Shown: piece by piece, positions 1 to 5,564 of the stretch
Layout: each line of letters opens with the position of its first letter
Numbering within the stretch: the stretch's first letter is position 1
Translations under genes and position numbers: made by a program
Notes under the pieces: model-generated
What the model saw: only the letters and a program-made list of their open reading frames with translations
Told to the model about the DNA's origin: nothing
Databases searched by the model: none
Assembly (NCBI GenBank): GCA_016200675.1
Contig: JACQEH010000144.1
Location: 1-8,191 of the forward strand
Length of the DNA: 8,191 nt
Direction: 5' to 3'
DNA from: Chloroflexota bacterium
GTDB lineage: Bacteria > Chloroflexota > Limnocylindria > Limnocylindrales > CSP1-4

Positions 1-2
1 AC

Positions 3-368
3 CGCGCCCCGCTTCGCGGCCCCGATCCGGTTCACGGCCCCGATCCGCTTCGCGGCCCCGATCCGGCCGGCGACTTCGGCGAGCGCGCCGGCTGCACCGC
101 CCCCCAGCTCCGGCGCTTCATCAAGAGCCGCGCCTACGTGCCCATGCACGAGCTCCGTCGGCGCTTCGCGATCGAGGGCGGCGACGACGACGTGACCCAG
201 GTGACGCTGGAGCCCGGCGCGAACGTGTACGTCGGCCTGCCAAGTCGCGAGGGCCTGCTGCTGGGCGAGCTCCTCCGCGCCGGCGACGTCGGCTACGAGC
301 TCTCGCTTGACCCGATCTCACCGATCGTCGTCGGCGTCTTCCCGATGCGGCCGGTCCCCCGGGCGTAG
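3..368 (+). CDS. C-terminal part of an unrecognised protein with GPDP-type repeats (5' end outside window)
   Basis: I do not recognise this protein. The frame is open from the left edge (first complete codon at 3) to the TAG at 366-368, giving 121 codons. The first ~21 residues are three near-copies of a hexapeptide (RGPDPV, HGPDPL, RGPDPA) from an 18-bp DNA tandem repeat. The rest looks like an ordinary small globular domain: a basic helix-like stretch (QLRRFIKSRAYVPMHELRRRF), an acidic GGDDD turn, then alternating hydrophobic segments ending VVGVFPMRPVPRA. There is no signal peptide, membrane segment or known catalytic motif. The only in-window start codons are GTG 138 and ATG 144. Either would cut through the basic stretch, so I infer that the gene begins upstream. 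The gene is convergent with the MFS gene at 458, with a hairpin between them. Coding is fairly sure; function is unknown. Confidence 0.6.
   Translation, partial: RAPLRGPDPVHGPDPLRGPDPAGDFGERAGCTAPQLRRFIKSRAYVPMHELRRRFAIEGGDDDVTQVTLEPGANVYVGLPSREGLLLGELLRAGDVGYELSLDPISPIVVGVFPMRPVPRA
11..64. repeat. 18-bp tandem repeat, three copies, in frame with the partial gene
   Basis: Copies lie at 11-28, 29-46 and 47-64. Copies 1 and 3 are identical (gcttcgcggccccgatcc) and copy 2 differs at two positions. The unit is a multiple of three, so copy-number change would add or remove a hexapeptide without breaking the frame. Part of another copy precedes it (cgc-gccccg at 1-10), so the array may extend beyond the window. 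Sequence past 66 diverges. Confidence 0.85.
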
Positions 369-415
369 CGGTCCGGCGCTCGCCCCCGGGATCGCCCCGA
401 AGGATCGACCCCCGA

Positions 416-437
416 GGGGCACCCTGGCGGGTGCCCC
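416..437. terminator. Perfect 9-bp GC hairpin between convergent genes
   Basis: The arms GGGGCACCC (416-424) and GGGTGCCCC (429-437) pair perfectly around a TGGC loop. The hairpin lies 47 bases after the stop of the partial + gene and 20 bases after the stop of the - strand MFS gene, where a shared bidirectional terminator would sit. No T-tract follows on either strand, so intrinsic termination of the E. coli type is not shown. GC-rich hairpins without U-tracts are common at gene ends in high-GC bacteria. The role is inferred from position. Confidence 0.55.
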
Positions 438-457
438 GGCCACGACACGCCGAGCGC

Positions 458-2278
458 TCAGGACTCCCCGGTCGTCCCCGCGGCATGGGCGACCGGCTTG
501 GGCCTGCGTCGCGTCCGGAGGTCCTTGAGGTCGCGCTGGTCGAGGCCGGCGAGCCGGATCAGGTCGGCGTTCGCGGTCCGCGTCAGGCGCTCCTGGAGCT
601 TGGAGGTGATGAGCGAGTTCATCGCCGGCACGTCCATCAGGGCCTTCAGGGTCGCTGCCGGGACCTCCACGAAGTCGGTCGGCTCGTCGGCCACGACGTT
701 CGCCGTGCGCGTGCTGCCGGTGATCGCCGCGATCTCGCCGAAAAAGTCGCCGGGACCCATCGCCGACAGCGACTTCGTGCCCCCGCTCTCGTCAGGAACA
801 CCCGCGACCGCCCGGCCGTCGAGGACGAAGTAGGCGGCGTCGCCCGCATCCCCGGCCTTGATGATCGCCGCGCCCGGAGCCGCGTGGCGGACCGTCGCCC
901 CGACGAGGAACTGCGCCCGCCGCGGGGCGTCGAGGCCGCCGAGCTCCGGGATGAGGTGGAGGAGCCGCTCGAAGTCGACGGCCGCGGCCGCGCGCCCGGC
1001 GGCGGCCAACGGCGCGCCCTTGGCGACCCGCAGGAGCTGTGCCGCGCGCCGCCACTCGGCTGCCGGCGTCCCGAGCCCGGGCAGCAGCTGGGTCAGGACC
1101 CCGGCGCCCAGGAGGATGAGGGACGAGGCGATCACGAGATAGCGCGTGGGCAGGACGTCGGCCAGGCCGGCGAGGGCCATGCCAAGGAGGAAGACGACGT
1201 CACGCGAGACGGAGAAGGCCGAGAAGACGCGGCCGCGCATCTCGCGGGGCGTGTTCTTCTGGAAGATCAGGCGCCGGGCGATGCCCAAGGGCGAGTTGAG
1301 GAAGCCCGAGCCGACGACCATCGCGATCGCGAACCAGATGTTCGTGGCGAGGCCGTAGAAGACCCCGAAGAAGCCCATCCCGATCGTCGCCACGACCATC
1401 CACTGGCCCTCGCGAAGTCGATCGGCGTACTTGGCCATCATGAGGCTGCTGACCACGAAGCCGACCGACGTCAGGCCCTCCTGGAGGCCGTACTCGAAGG
1501 TCGTTGCGTGGAGCTCCTTGATCGCCATCGGCAGGAGGAGGACGTTCCAGAGGCCGAACGAGAAGAGGACCGGGATGTTGACGATGAGCGACGACCGCAG
1601 GAGGGGCGTCGTCCACAGGAACCGCAGCCCGACTTTCAGGTTCTCGACGACGACGTTGATGGTGGTCGTGTCCTCCGCCCTGTTCCGGGCGATCTTCACC
1701 CCCAGGACGCATAGGAAGGAGAAGACAAAAGTCAGGCCGTCGATGTAGAAGGGCAGTTGGGTGTTGACCGACATCAGGAACCCGGCGAGTGCGAAGCCGA
1801 TGGCCGTCGAGCCGAAGGAGGAGATCGAAAGGAAGGAGTTCGCGGCCGCCAGCTCCTCGTCCGAGGCGATCTCCGGGAGGACGCTCTCCCACGCCGGGTC
1901 GAAGAACTGTCGAACGGTCGCGGCCAGGAAGAGGATCACGAAGAGGGCGAGGAGCCCGAAACGCTCGACCCCGAAGGGGATGGAGGCCACCAGCAGGGCC
2001 CGAAGGAGGTCCGAGGCCATGAGGATCCGCTTGCGGTCGAAGCGATCGACGAAAACGCCCGCGATGAGGCCCACGAAGAGCGTCGGGATCGCCGTCACCA
2101 TGAGGGTCAGGCCGACCATCAGGGCCGACTGCGTGGCCTGGTAGACGAGAATGCCCGCCGCCAGGTCGGTGAGCGAGGATCCGATCGTCGACACGAGCTG
2201 GGCCGTCCACATGAGGGAGAAATTCCGCTTCCGGAATACTGCGAACATCGACGCCGGGCGGGCCTCGGCCTGGGCCAT
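458..2278 (-). CDS. MFS exporter (EntS/MFS_3-like) with C-terminal cyclic-nucleotide-binding domain
   Basis: A 606-residue inner-membrane protein. Residues ~12-400 form the major facilitator part, with about ten to twelve hydrophobic segments and the loop 2-3 signature around G74 to R84 (DRFDRKR at 78-84). It most resembles the enterobactin-exporter/macrolide-efflux branch (MFS_3). Residues ~443-565 form a cytoplasmic cyclic-nucleotide-binding domain. Its phosphate-binding cassette is visible as FGEIA (513-517) followed by RTA (524-526), with the Glu and Arg that usually contact the ribose and phosphate of cNMP. The C-terminus is a basic tail (RTRRRPKP). The ATG at 2276-2278 was chosen because AGAGGGAG lies about 8 bases upstream; Met11 is an alternative. 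The gene lies 77 bp after ogt on the same strand, so the two may be co-transcribed. The transported substrate and the nucleotide bound cannot be read from the sequence. Confidence 0.93.
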   Translation of the reverse strand: MAQAEARPASMFAVFRKRNFSLMWTAQLVSTIGSSLTDLAAGILVYQATQSALMVGLTLMVTAIPTLFVGLIAGVFVDRFDRKRILMASDLLRALLVASIPFGVERFGLLALFVILFLAATVRQFFDPAWESVLPEIASDEELAAANSFLSISSFGSTAIGFALAGFLMSVNTQLPFYIDGLTFVFSFLCVLGVKIARNRAEDTTTINVVVENLKVGLRFLWTTPLLRSSLIVNIPVLFSFGLWNVLLLPMAIKELHATTFEYGLQEGLTSVGFVVSSLMMAKYADRLREGQWMVVATIGMGFFGVFYGLATNIWFAIAMVVGSGFLNSPLGIARRLIFQKNTPREMRGRVFSAFSVSRDVVFLLGMALAGLADVLPTRYLVIASSLILLGAGVLTQLLPGLGTPAAEWRRAAQLLRVAKGAPLAAAGRAAAAVDFERLLHLIPELGGLDAPRRAQFLVGATVRHAAPGAAIIKAGDAGDAAYFVLDGRAVAGVPDESGGTKSLSAMGPGDFFGEIAAITGSTRTANVVADEPTDFVEVPAATLKALMDVPAMNSLITSKLQERLTRTANADLIRLAGLDQRDLKDLRTRRRPKPVAHAAGTTGES

Positions 2279-2355
2279 CGGGCGGACTCCCTCTGCTGCG
2301 ACGCGCGGCCTGCCCGACTGGGACCTGCCTGGGACCCGCGACGCTGGCGGCCAGT

Positions 2356-2991
2356 CTAGCCGCCGGCCCCGGCCTCGGAAGGCCGACGCCGCACCACCAG
2401 GCCTTCCGCGGCGAGGAGGCTCGCCTTGAGGTCCAGAAGCTGCTCCCGGTCACCCCACCAGCCGCCGCCGTAGCCGCCGAGACTGCCGTCACCGGCGATC
2501 ACCCGATGGCACGGGATGGCGAGAGCGACGGGATTCCGCCCGACCGCGCCGCCCACGGCCCGCGCCGCGCCCGGCGCCCCAAGCTGGCGGGCGATGTCGC
2601 CGTAGCTCCGGGTCCGGCCGCGAGGAATCGTCCTCACGGCGGCGAGGACGGCCCGGTCCCAGGCAGGGCGGTCGCCGATGTCGAGCTCGAGCGCGGCCAG
2701 GTCGCGATCGTCCCCGGCCAGGGCGTCCGCGATCGCCCTCGAGGCCGCGGCCAGCCTCGCCGCCGCGTCCGGTCCGGCCGGTGATTGCCCCGTCAATTCG
2801 GTACCGCCGGGCGCCCACCGGACCGCGCGGCCGAAGCGCCCCAGGAGCCCCGTGGCGAACGCCTCGCCGGTCGTGGCCAGCTCGACGGCCGCGAGGCCTC
2901 GCTCGGTGGCGGCGAGGTGGATCGGCCCAAGCGGGGCATCGATGACGGTCGCAAGGACGGAGTGCGGACGGGCGGCCGCCGGATCGGGCAT
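2356..2991 (-). CDS. ogt: Methylated-DNA--protein-cysteine S-methyltransferase (Ogt/MGMT type)
   Basis: A 211-residue suicide DNA-repair enzyme that transfers methyl or larger alkyl groups from O6-alkylguanine (and O4-alkylthymine) to its own cysteine. The active site IPCHRVI is present with Cys161. Upstream are the helix-turn-helix region SYGDIARQLG with Tyr130, and ARAVG with Arg144, the residue expected to act as the arginine finger that flips the damaged base. Residues 1-90 are the variable N-terminal domain. There is no Ada-type zinc or AraC domain, so it is the single-function form. The frame stays open upstream to 3720, but homology begins just after the ATG at 2989-2991. That ATG has no convincing Shine-Dalgarno and lies 7 bases after a TANNNT box, suggesting leaderless translation. 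It is divergent from the thioesterase gene, with only 24 bp between the start codons. Confidence 0.93.
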   Translation of the reverse strand: MPDPAAARPHSVLATVIDAPLGPIHLAATERGLAAVELATTGEAFATGLLGRFGRAVRWAPGGTELTGQSPAGPDAAARLAAASRAIADALAGDDRDLAALELDIGDRPAWDRAVLAAVRTIPRGRTRSYGDIARQLGAPGAARAVGGAVGRNPVALAIPCHRVIAGDGSLGGYGGGWWGDREQLLDLKASLLAAEGLVVRRRPSEAGAGG

Positions 2992-3018
2992 CCGCCCGAG
3001 GGTACACTCGGGCGGATG
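2989..3018. promoter_or_regulatory. Symmetric divergent promoter/operator spanning both start codons
   Basis: The 12-bp arms catccgcccgag (2989-3000) and ctcgggcggatg (3007-3018) are exact reverse complements around ggtaca. Within the loop only the 3001/3006 pair is mismatched. The outer triplet of each arm is the start codon of ogt (-) or the thioesterase (+). On the + strand TACACT (3003-3008) is followed by 7 bases and the ATG. On the - strand TACCCT (3004 back to 2999) is also followed by 7 bases and its ATG. These fit -10 boxes of leaderless promoters, and the two boxes share the central TA at 3003-3004. No clear -35 is seen on either side. The palindrome is direct observation; promoter function is inference. 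Confidence 0.6.
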
Positions 3019-3522
3019 TTCACTTCTCCCGCCCGCTCGCGGGTCGCGGTCCCGGCCGATGCCCGTGACCTCCCCGGCGACTTCGCTCACGTCCACCCGG
3101 TCGCGGTCCGCTTCTCCGACACCGACGCGATGGGCCACGTCAACAACGCGTCGTACCTGACATACGCGGAGATCGCCCGGCTCGCCTATTACGAGCAGGT
3201 GACCGGGGACCCCCTGCCCCTCGCCACCCACGGCGCGGAGGAGGGGATGATCCTGGCCGAGATCCGGATCACCTACCGGGCCCAGGCCTTCTACGGCGAG
3301 ACGCTCGCCGTCGAGACGCGGGTCGATCGGATCGGCCGGACGAGCTTCACGATGGTCCACCGCCTGAGCGCCCCGGCGAGTCGTTACGGTCCCGCCCGCC
3401 TCATCGCGGTCGCCGACTCCGTCCTGGTCATGTACGACTACCAGGACGAGCATCCAATCCCGGTCGCCGACGGCCTGGCGACCGCGATCGAGGCCTTCGA
3501 GGGCCGCCGCCTGCGAGGCTGA
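3016..3522 (+). CDS. Acyl-CoA thioesterase, 4HBT/YbgC-like hotdog fold
   Basis: A 168-residue cytoplasmic thioester hydrolase. The family signature is near the N-terminus: VRFSDTDAMGHVNNASYLTYAE (residues 31-52), with Asp37 in the position of the catalytic Asp of 4-hydroxybenzoyl-CoA thioesterase-type enzymes, followed by the long hotdog helix (ARLAYYEQV). The later strands (ILAEIRITYRAQAFYGETLAVETRV and a second block ending VLVMYDY) complete a single hotdog domain; such proteins usually act as dimers or tetramers. The frame is open back to 2785, but the ATG at 3016 was chosen because homology starts soon after it and the upstream sequence overlaps ogt on the other strand. No Shine-Dalgarno is evident; a TACACT box 7 bases upstream suggests a leaderless mRNA. 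Substrate chain length is unknown. Neighbouring fatty-acid synthesis genes fit a role in acyl-thioester turnover. Confidence 0.9.
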   Translation: MFTSPARSRVAVPADARDLPGDFAHVHPVAVRFSDTDAMGHVNNASYLTYAEIARLAYYEQVTGDPLPLATHGAEEGMILAEIRITYRAQAFYGETLAVETRVDRIGRTSFTMVHRLSAPASRYGPARLIAVADSVLVMYDYQDEHPIPVADGLATAIEAFEGRRLRG

Positions 3523-3532
3523 CGATCTCCAC

Positions 3533-3598
3533 CCGCGTTCGCGGCGCGATCCGCGCTCGCGGCGCGGTTCGCGCTCCAGCCCGTTCGCGCGCCAGCCC
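3533..3598. repeat. Two short tandem duplications filling a convergent intergenic gap
   Basis: Between the thioesterase stop (3520-3522) and the fabF stop (3600-3602) lie two adjacent imperfect duplications. One is 18 bp (3533-3550 and 3551-3568, two mismatches). The other is 16 bp (3567-3582 and 3583-3598, one mismatch, unit gttcgcgctccagccc). CG-rich pieces such as ccgcg-ct-cgcgg (3551-3562) can form short stems, so the region may help end transcription from both sides, but there is no T-tract and no clean long hairpin. Confidence 0.7.
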
Positions 3599-3599
3599 G

Positions 3600-4865
3600 T
3601 CAGGCCCCGAAGCGCCGGAAGATTGCGACGGCGTTCTGGCCGCCGAAGCCGAAGCCGTTGATCATGGCCGTGTCGACCCGGAGCTTCCGCTTCACGTTCG
3701 GGGTGTAGTCCAGGTCGCACTCGGGATCGGGCTCGTGGTAGTTGATCGTGGGCGGGATCCAGCCGTCCCGGATGGAGCCGACGGCGGCGATCGCCGCGAC
3801 CGCGCCCGCTGCCCCGAGCATGTGGCCGACCATCGACTTCGGCGAGGAGATCGCCAGCGTCGCGGCCCGCTCGCCGTAGGCTCGCTTGATGGCCTTCGTC
3901 TCGGTCACGTCGTTGAGGGGCGTCGACGTGCCGTGGGCGACCAGGTAGTCGACGTCCGTCGGCCCGATCCCCGCGTGGCGCATCGCACCGGCCATGGCCA
4001 TGGCTGCGCCGCGGCCCGTCGGCTCGGGCGCCGAGATGTGGAAGGCGTCCGCGGTCAGGGCGGCCCCGATGATCTCGGCCAGGATCGTCGCCCCGCGCGC
4101 CTGGGCATTGGCGGCCGACTCAATCACGAGCACGCCCGCGCCCTCGCCGAAGACGAACCCGTCGCGGGTCCGGTCGAAGGGGCGGGAGGCACCGGCCGGA
4201 TCGTCGTTGCGCTTCGACAGCGCACCCATGTTGGCCAGGGCGGCGAAGGCCATCGGCAGGAGCGGCGCCTCGGAGCCGCCGGCGATCACGACGTCGCACT
4301 CGTCGTTGGCGATGAGCCGGAGGGCATCCTGGAAGGCGATCACGCCGGAGGCGCAGGCGGCAACCTGGGTCATGACCGGGCCCATCAGGCCGTACTTCAT
4401 CGAGACCTGCGCAGCGGCCATGCTGCCCGAAACGGCCGGGATGGCGAACGGGCTGACCTGCCCGGGGCCCTTCTCCCAGAGGGTCTTCGCGCCGTCGATG
4501 ACCTGCTCCATGCCGCCGCCGCCGGTGTTGATCACGACGCCCACGCGGTCGCGCTGCTCCGGAGTCCAGGTGGAGAAGTCGATGCCCGAGCGCTCGATGG
4601 CCTCGGTCGCGGCCGCCACGCCGAAATGGATGAAGCGGCTCATCCGGCGAGCCATCTTGCGGTCCATGGTGAGGGTCGGGTCGAAGTCCTTGACCTCGGC
4701 AGCGATGCGAACGTCGTGGCCGGTCGTGTCGAAGGAAGTGATCGGGCCACCCCCGGACACGCCGCCGAGGAGGTTCAACCAGAACGTCTCCGAGTCGTTG
4801 CCGATCGGGGTGATCGCCCCCATGGCGGTCACGACGGCGCGGCGGGCGGGGTCCTGGCTAGGCAC
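3600..4865 (-). CDS. fabF: Beta-ketoacyl-ACP synthase II (FabF), canonical copy
   Basis: A 421-residue condensing enzyme of type II fatty-acid synthesis that elongates acyl-ACP with malonyl-ACP. Thiolase-fold halves are covered end to end. The nucleophile is Cys171 (VAACASG), with His311 in the family-standard HGTSTPLND, and Lys343 and His348 in KSMVGHMLGAAGA. The RMSRFIHFG segment (74-82) and the C-terminal gating loop GFGGQN (406-411, Phe407 at the position of E. coli Phe400) are conserved. Asp273 and His276 match the ADAFH pocket segment. Length is normal for FabF. The start is GTG at 4863-4865, with GGAGAG four bases upstream and a TACAAT box further up. The gene is convergent with the thioesterase and separated from the other KAS gene by the XRE island, so it is probably transcribed from its own promoter. 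Confidence 0.95.
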   Translation of the reverse strand: MPSQDPARRAVVTAMGAITPIGNDSETFWLNLLGGVSGGGPITSFDTTGHDVRIAAEVKDFDPTLTMDRKMARRMSRFIHFGVAAATEAIERSGIDFSTWTPEQRDRVGVVINTGGGGMEQVIDGAKTLWEKGPGQVSPFAIPAVSGSMAAAQVSMKYGLMGPVMTQVAACASGVIAFQDALRLIANDECDVVIAGGSEAPLLPMAFAALANMGALSKRNDDPAGASRPFDRTRDGFVFGEGAGVLVIESAANAQARGATILAEIIGAALTADAFHISAPEPTGRGAAMAMAGAMRHAGIGPTDVDYLVAHGTSTPLNDVTETKAIKRAYGERAATLAISSPKSMVGHMLGAAGAVAAIAAVGSIRDGWIPPTINYHEPDPECDLDYTPNVKRKLRVDTAMINGFGFGGQNAVAIFRRFGA

Positions 4866-4894
4866 GCGGCTCTCCGATCAAGCTTCGCATCGAT

Positions 4895-4915
4895 CGCCCG
4901 GATTGTAGTCGGGCG
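4895..4915 (-). promoter_or_regulatory. Candidate fabF promoter inside an inverted repeat
   Basis: Read on the - strand, TACAAT (4907 to 4902) is a consensus-like -10 box. Transcription would start near 4895, giving a ~30-base leader that ends with GGAGAG and the GTG start of fabF. The box is enclosed by the arms CGCCCG (4895-4900) and CGGGCG (4910-4915), a 6-bp inverted repeat with a 9-base spacer, a layout suited to a repressor operator. No good -35 hexamer is seen at 16-18 bases. Confidence 0.5.
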
Positions 4916-4990
4916 CCGCGAGTGGCCCGGCTTCCGGTGCTGCGAACCTGGCCGCCATCGCCGAGAGCGCCTGCAGCCACGTCCCCAGGC

Positions 4991-5009
4991 TATGCACGTC
5001 GCCGGCATA
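4991..5009 (+). repeat. 19-bp TATGC-N9-GCATA element, copy A
   Basis: TATGCACGTCGCCGGCATA. This is the first of five related elements around the XRE gene. It has 5-bp palindromic ends and a conserved asymmetric centre. It shares extra sequence with copy B beyond the 3' end (an A-rich pair, then CGGCCGC). It lies upstream of both the XRE gene (+) and fabF (-). Confidence 0.75.
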
Positions 5010-5054
5010 AACGGCCGCCGCCGTTCGCTTCGCGAGCATGAAGGCCTCGCTGGA

Positions 5055-5073
5055 TATGCACCTCGCCGGCATG
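5055..5073 (+). repeat. 19-bp TATGC-N9-GCATG element, copy B
   Basis: TATGCACCTCGCCGGCATG. It is in the same orientation as copy A, 64 bp further on, and differs from A at two positions. It is closest to the five-copy consensus. Confidence 0.75.
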
Positions 5074-5108
5074 ACGGCCGCTCCGCCCGGCATCAGGGTC
5101 CCGGCTGC

Positions 5109-5127
5109 TATGCGCCTCGGCGGCATA
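5109..5127 (+). repeat. 19-bp TATGC-N9-GCATA element, copy C
   Basis: TATGCGCCTCGGCGGCATA. It is in the same orientation as A and B, 54 bp after B, and is the copy nearest the XRE start codon (about 65 bp upstream). It differs from copy B at three positions. Extra half-sites (GCAT at 5036 and 5090) lie between the full copies. Confidence 0.7.
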
Positions 5128-5159
5128 GAGACCTGAAGCCCGGGGTGGAGACGTAAGTG

Positions 5160-5175
5160 CTGGCCAAGTGGCCAG
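5160..5175. promoter_or_regulatory. Inverted repeat just upstream of the XRE gene, possible operator
   Basis: CTGGCCA-AG-TGGCCAG is a perfect 7-bp inverted repeat with a 2-base centre, ending 16 bases before the ATG at 5192. Its position fits autoregulation by the XRE protein. It differs in sequence from the TATGC elements. No clear -10/-35 pair was found here. Confidence 0.4.
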
Positions 5176-5191
5176 TGCTTTGATCCGTGAC

Positions 5192-5449
5192 ATGTCCGAT
5201 TTCGAAGCCCGCGAGGCCGACGCCCGACGCCTGGTCGGGGCGATGCTGCTGTCGGCGCGCCGGGGTCGCGGCATGAGCCAGATGCACCTCGAGCAGCTCG
5301 CGCTGGTGGACCAGACCGTGATTTCGCGGCTCGAGCTCGGTCGCCCGATCGGCCTTCGGTTCACGACGCTCCTTCGGTTGATCGCCGCCCTCGACATCGA
5401 GACCATCGAGCCGGTCCTGACGGACCAATGGGCACCGCGGCGCAGGTGA
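5192..5449 (+). CDS. Small XRE/Cro-type helix-turn-helix DNA-binding protein
   Basis: An 85-residue protein that is almost only a lambda-repressor-like HTH domain. Helix 1 is ~LVGAMLLSARRGRG (14-27). The HTH core is SQMHLEQLALVDQTVISRLELGR (29-51), matching the family pattern of a first helix, a turn, then a recognition helix (QTVISRLELG). Helix 4-5 is TTLLRLIAALDIE (58-70), and a short tail ends WAPRRR. There is no sensor or toxin domain. ATG 5192 was preferred; GTG 5168 in the same frame is possible, and neither has a strong Shine-Dalgarno. The gene is antisense to the flanking fabF-like genes and sits among five 19-bp elements and a 16-bp inverted repeat. It could be a repressor of the neighbouring fab genes or of itself, or an unpaired antitoxin-like regulator; no toxin gene is adjacent. 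The HTH identification is firm, the target is unknown. Confidence 0.85.
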   Translation: MSDFEAREADARRLVGAMLLSARRGRGMSQMHLEQLALVDQTVISRLELGRPIGLRFTTLLRLIAALDIETIEPVLTDQWAPRRR

Positions 5450-5484
5450 CGGGACGTCGCTCAGACAAGTCTCCTGCGCTGGCT

Positions 5485-5503
5485 CATGCCCGCGAGGTGC
5501 ATA
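5485..5503 (-). repeat. 19-bp TATGC element, copy D (inverted)
   Basis: On the - strand it reads TATGCACCTCGCGGGCATG, one substitution from copy B. It lies 35 bases after the XRE stop, in the opposite orientation to A-C. It is followed on the + strand by GCCCCAGGGGG, which is also found with one change after copy E. Confidence 0.75.
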
Positions 5504-5545
5504 GCCCCAGGGGGTTTGACGACCGGCCGGGCGAACGAGGTCGCC

Positions 5546-5564
5546 CATGCCTGCGAGGTGCATA
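5546..5564 (-). repeat. 19-bp TATGC element, copy E (inverted)
   Basis: On the - strand it reads TATGCACCTCGCAGGCATG. It lies 61 bp after copy D. D and E are direct repeats over about 30 bp (5485-5514 and 5546-5575) with only two differences, and similarity continues weakly into ACCGGCCGG. They look like a recent local duplication. Confidence 0.75.

Noticed and set aside
431..1714. Long + strand open frame opposite the MFS gene
   Set aside because: Arg/Glu/Asp-rich translation without motifs. It is the antisense shadow of a clear MFS-CNB protein in GC-rich DNA.
1200..2492. Second long - strand frame overlapping the MFS and ogt genes
   Set aside because: Pro/Arg/Gly-rich out-of-frame product with no recognisable domain, overlapping two well-supported genes.
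2785..3015. N-terminal extension of the thioesterase
   Set aside because: It overlaps ogt on the other strand, has no hotdog homology, and would exceed the family's usual length.
2992..3720. N-terminal extension of ogt to 3720
   Set aside because: The added residues are charged low-complexity sequence antisense to the thioesterase. Alkyltransferase homology starts just after ATG 2991.
4878..5126. 82-codon - strand frame between fabF and the XRE gene
   Set aside because: Its start codons come from the repeat elements (MPPRRI, MPARCI) and there is no Shine-Dalgarno or motif. Most likely non-coding, though a repeat-derived small protein cannot be fully excluded.
3735..5156. 473-codon + strand frame opposite fabF
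   Set aside because: Composition is that of an antisense shadow (His/Asp/Arg/Gly-rich), while the - strand encodes complete FabF.
5192..5449. Antitoxin of a toxin-antitoxin pair
   Set aside because: The XRE fold would fit, but no small toxin-like gene (HigB, HipA, RelE type) is adjacent on either side.
4991..5564. CRISPR-like array from the five 19-bp repeats
   Set aside because: Repeats are imperfect, unevenly spaced, inverted across a gene, few in number, and have no cas genes nearby.
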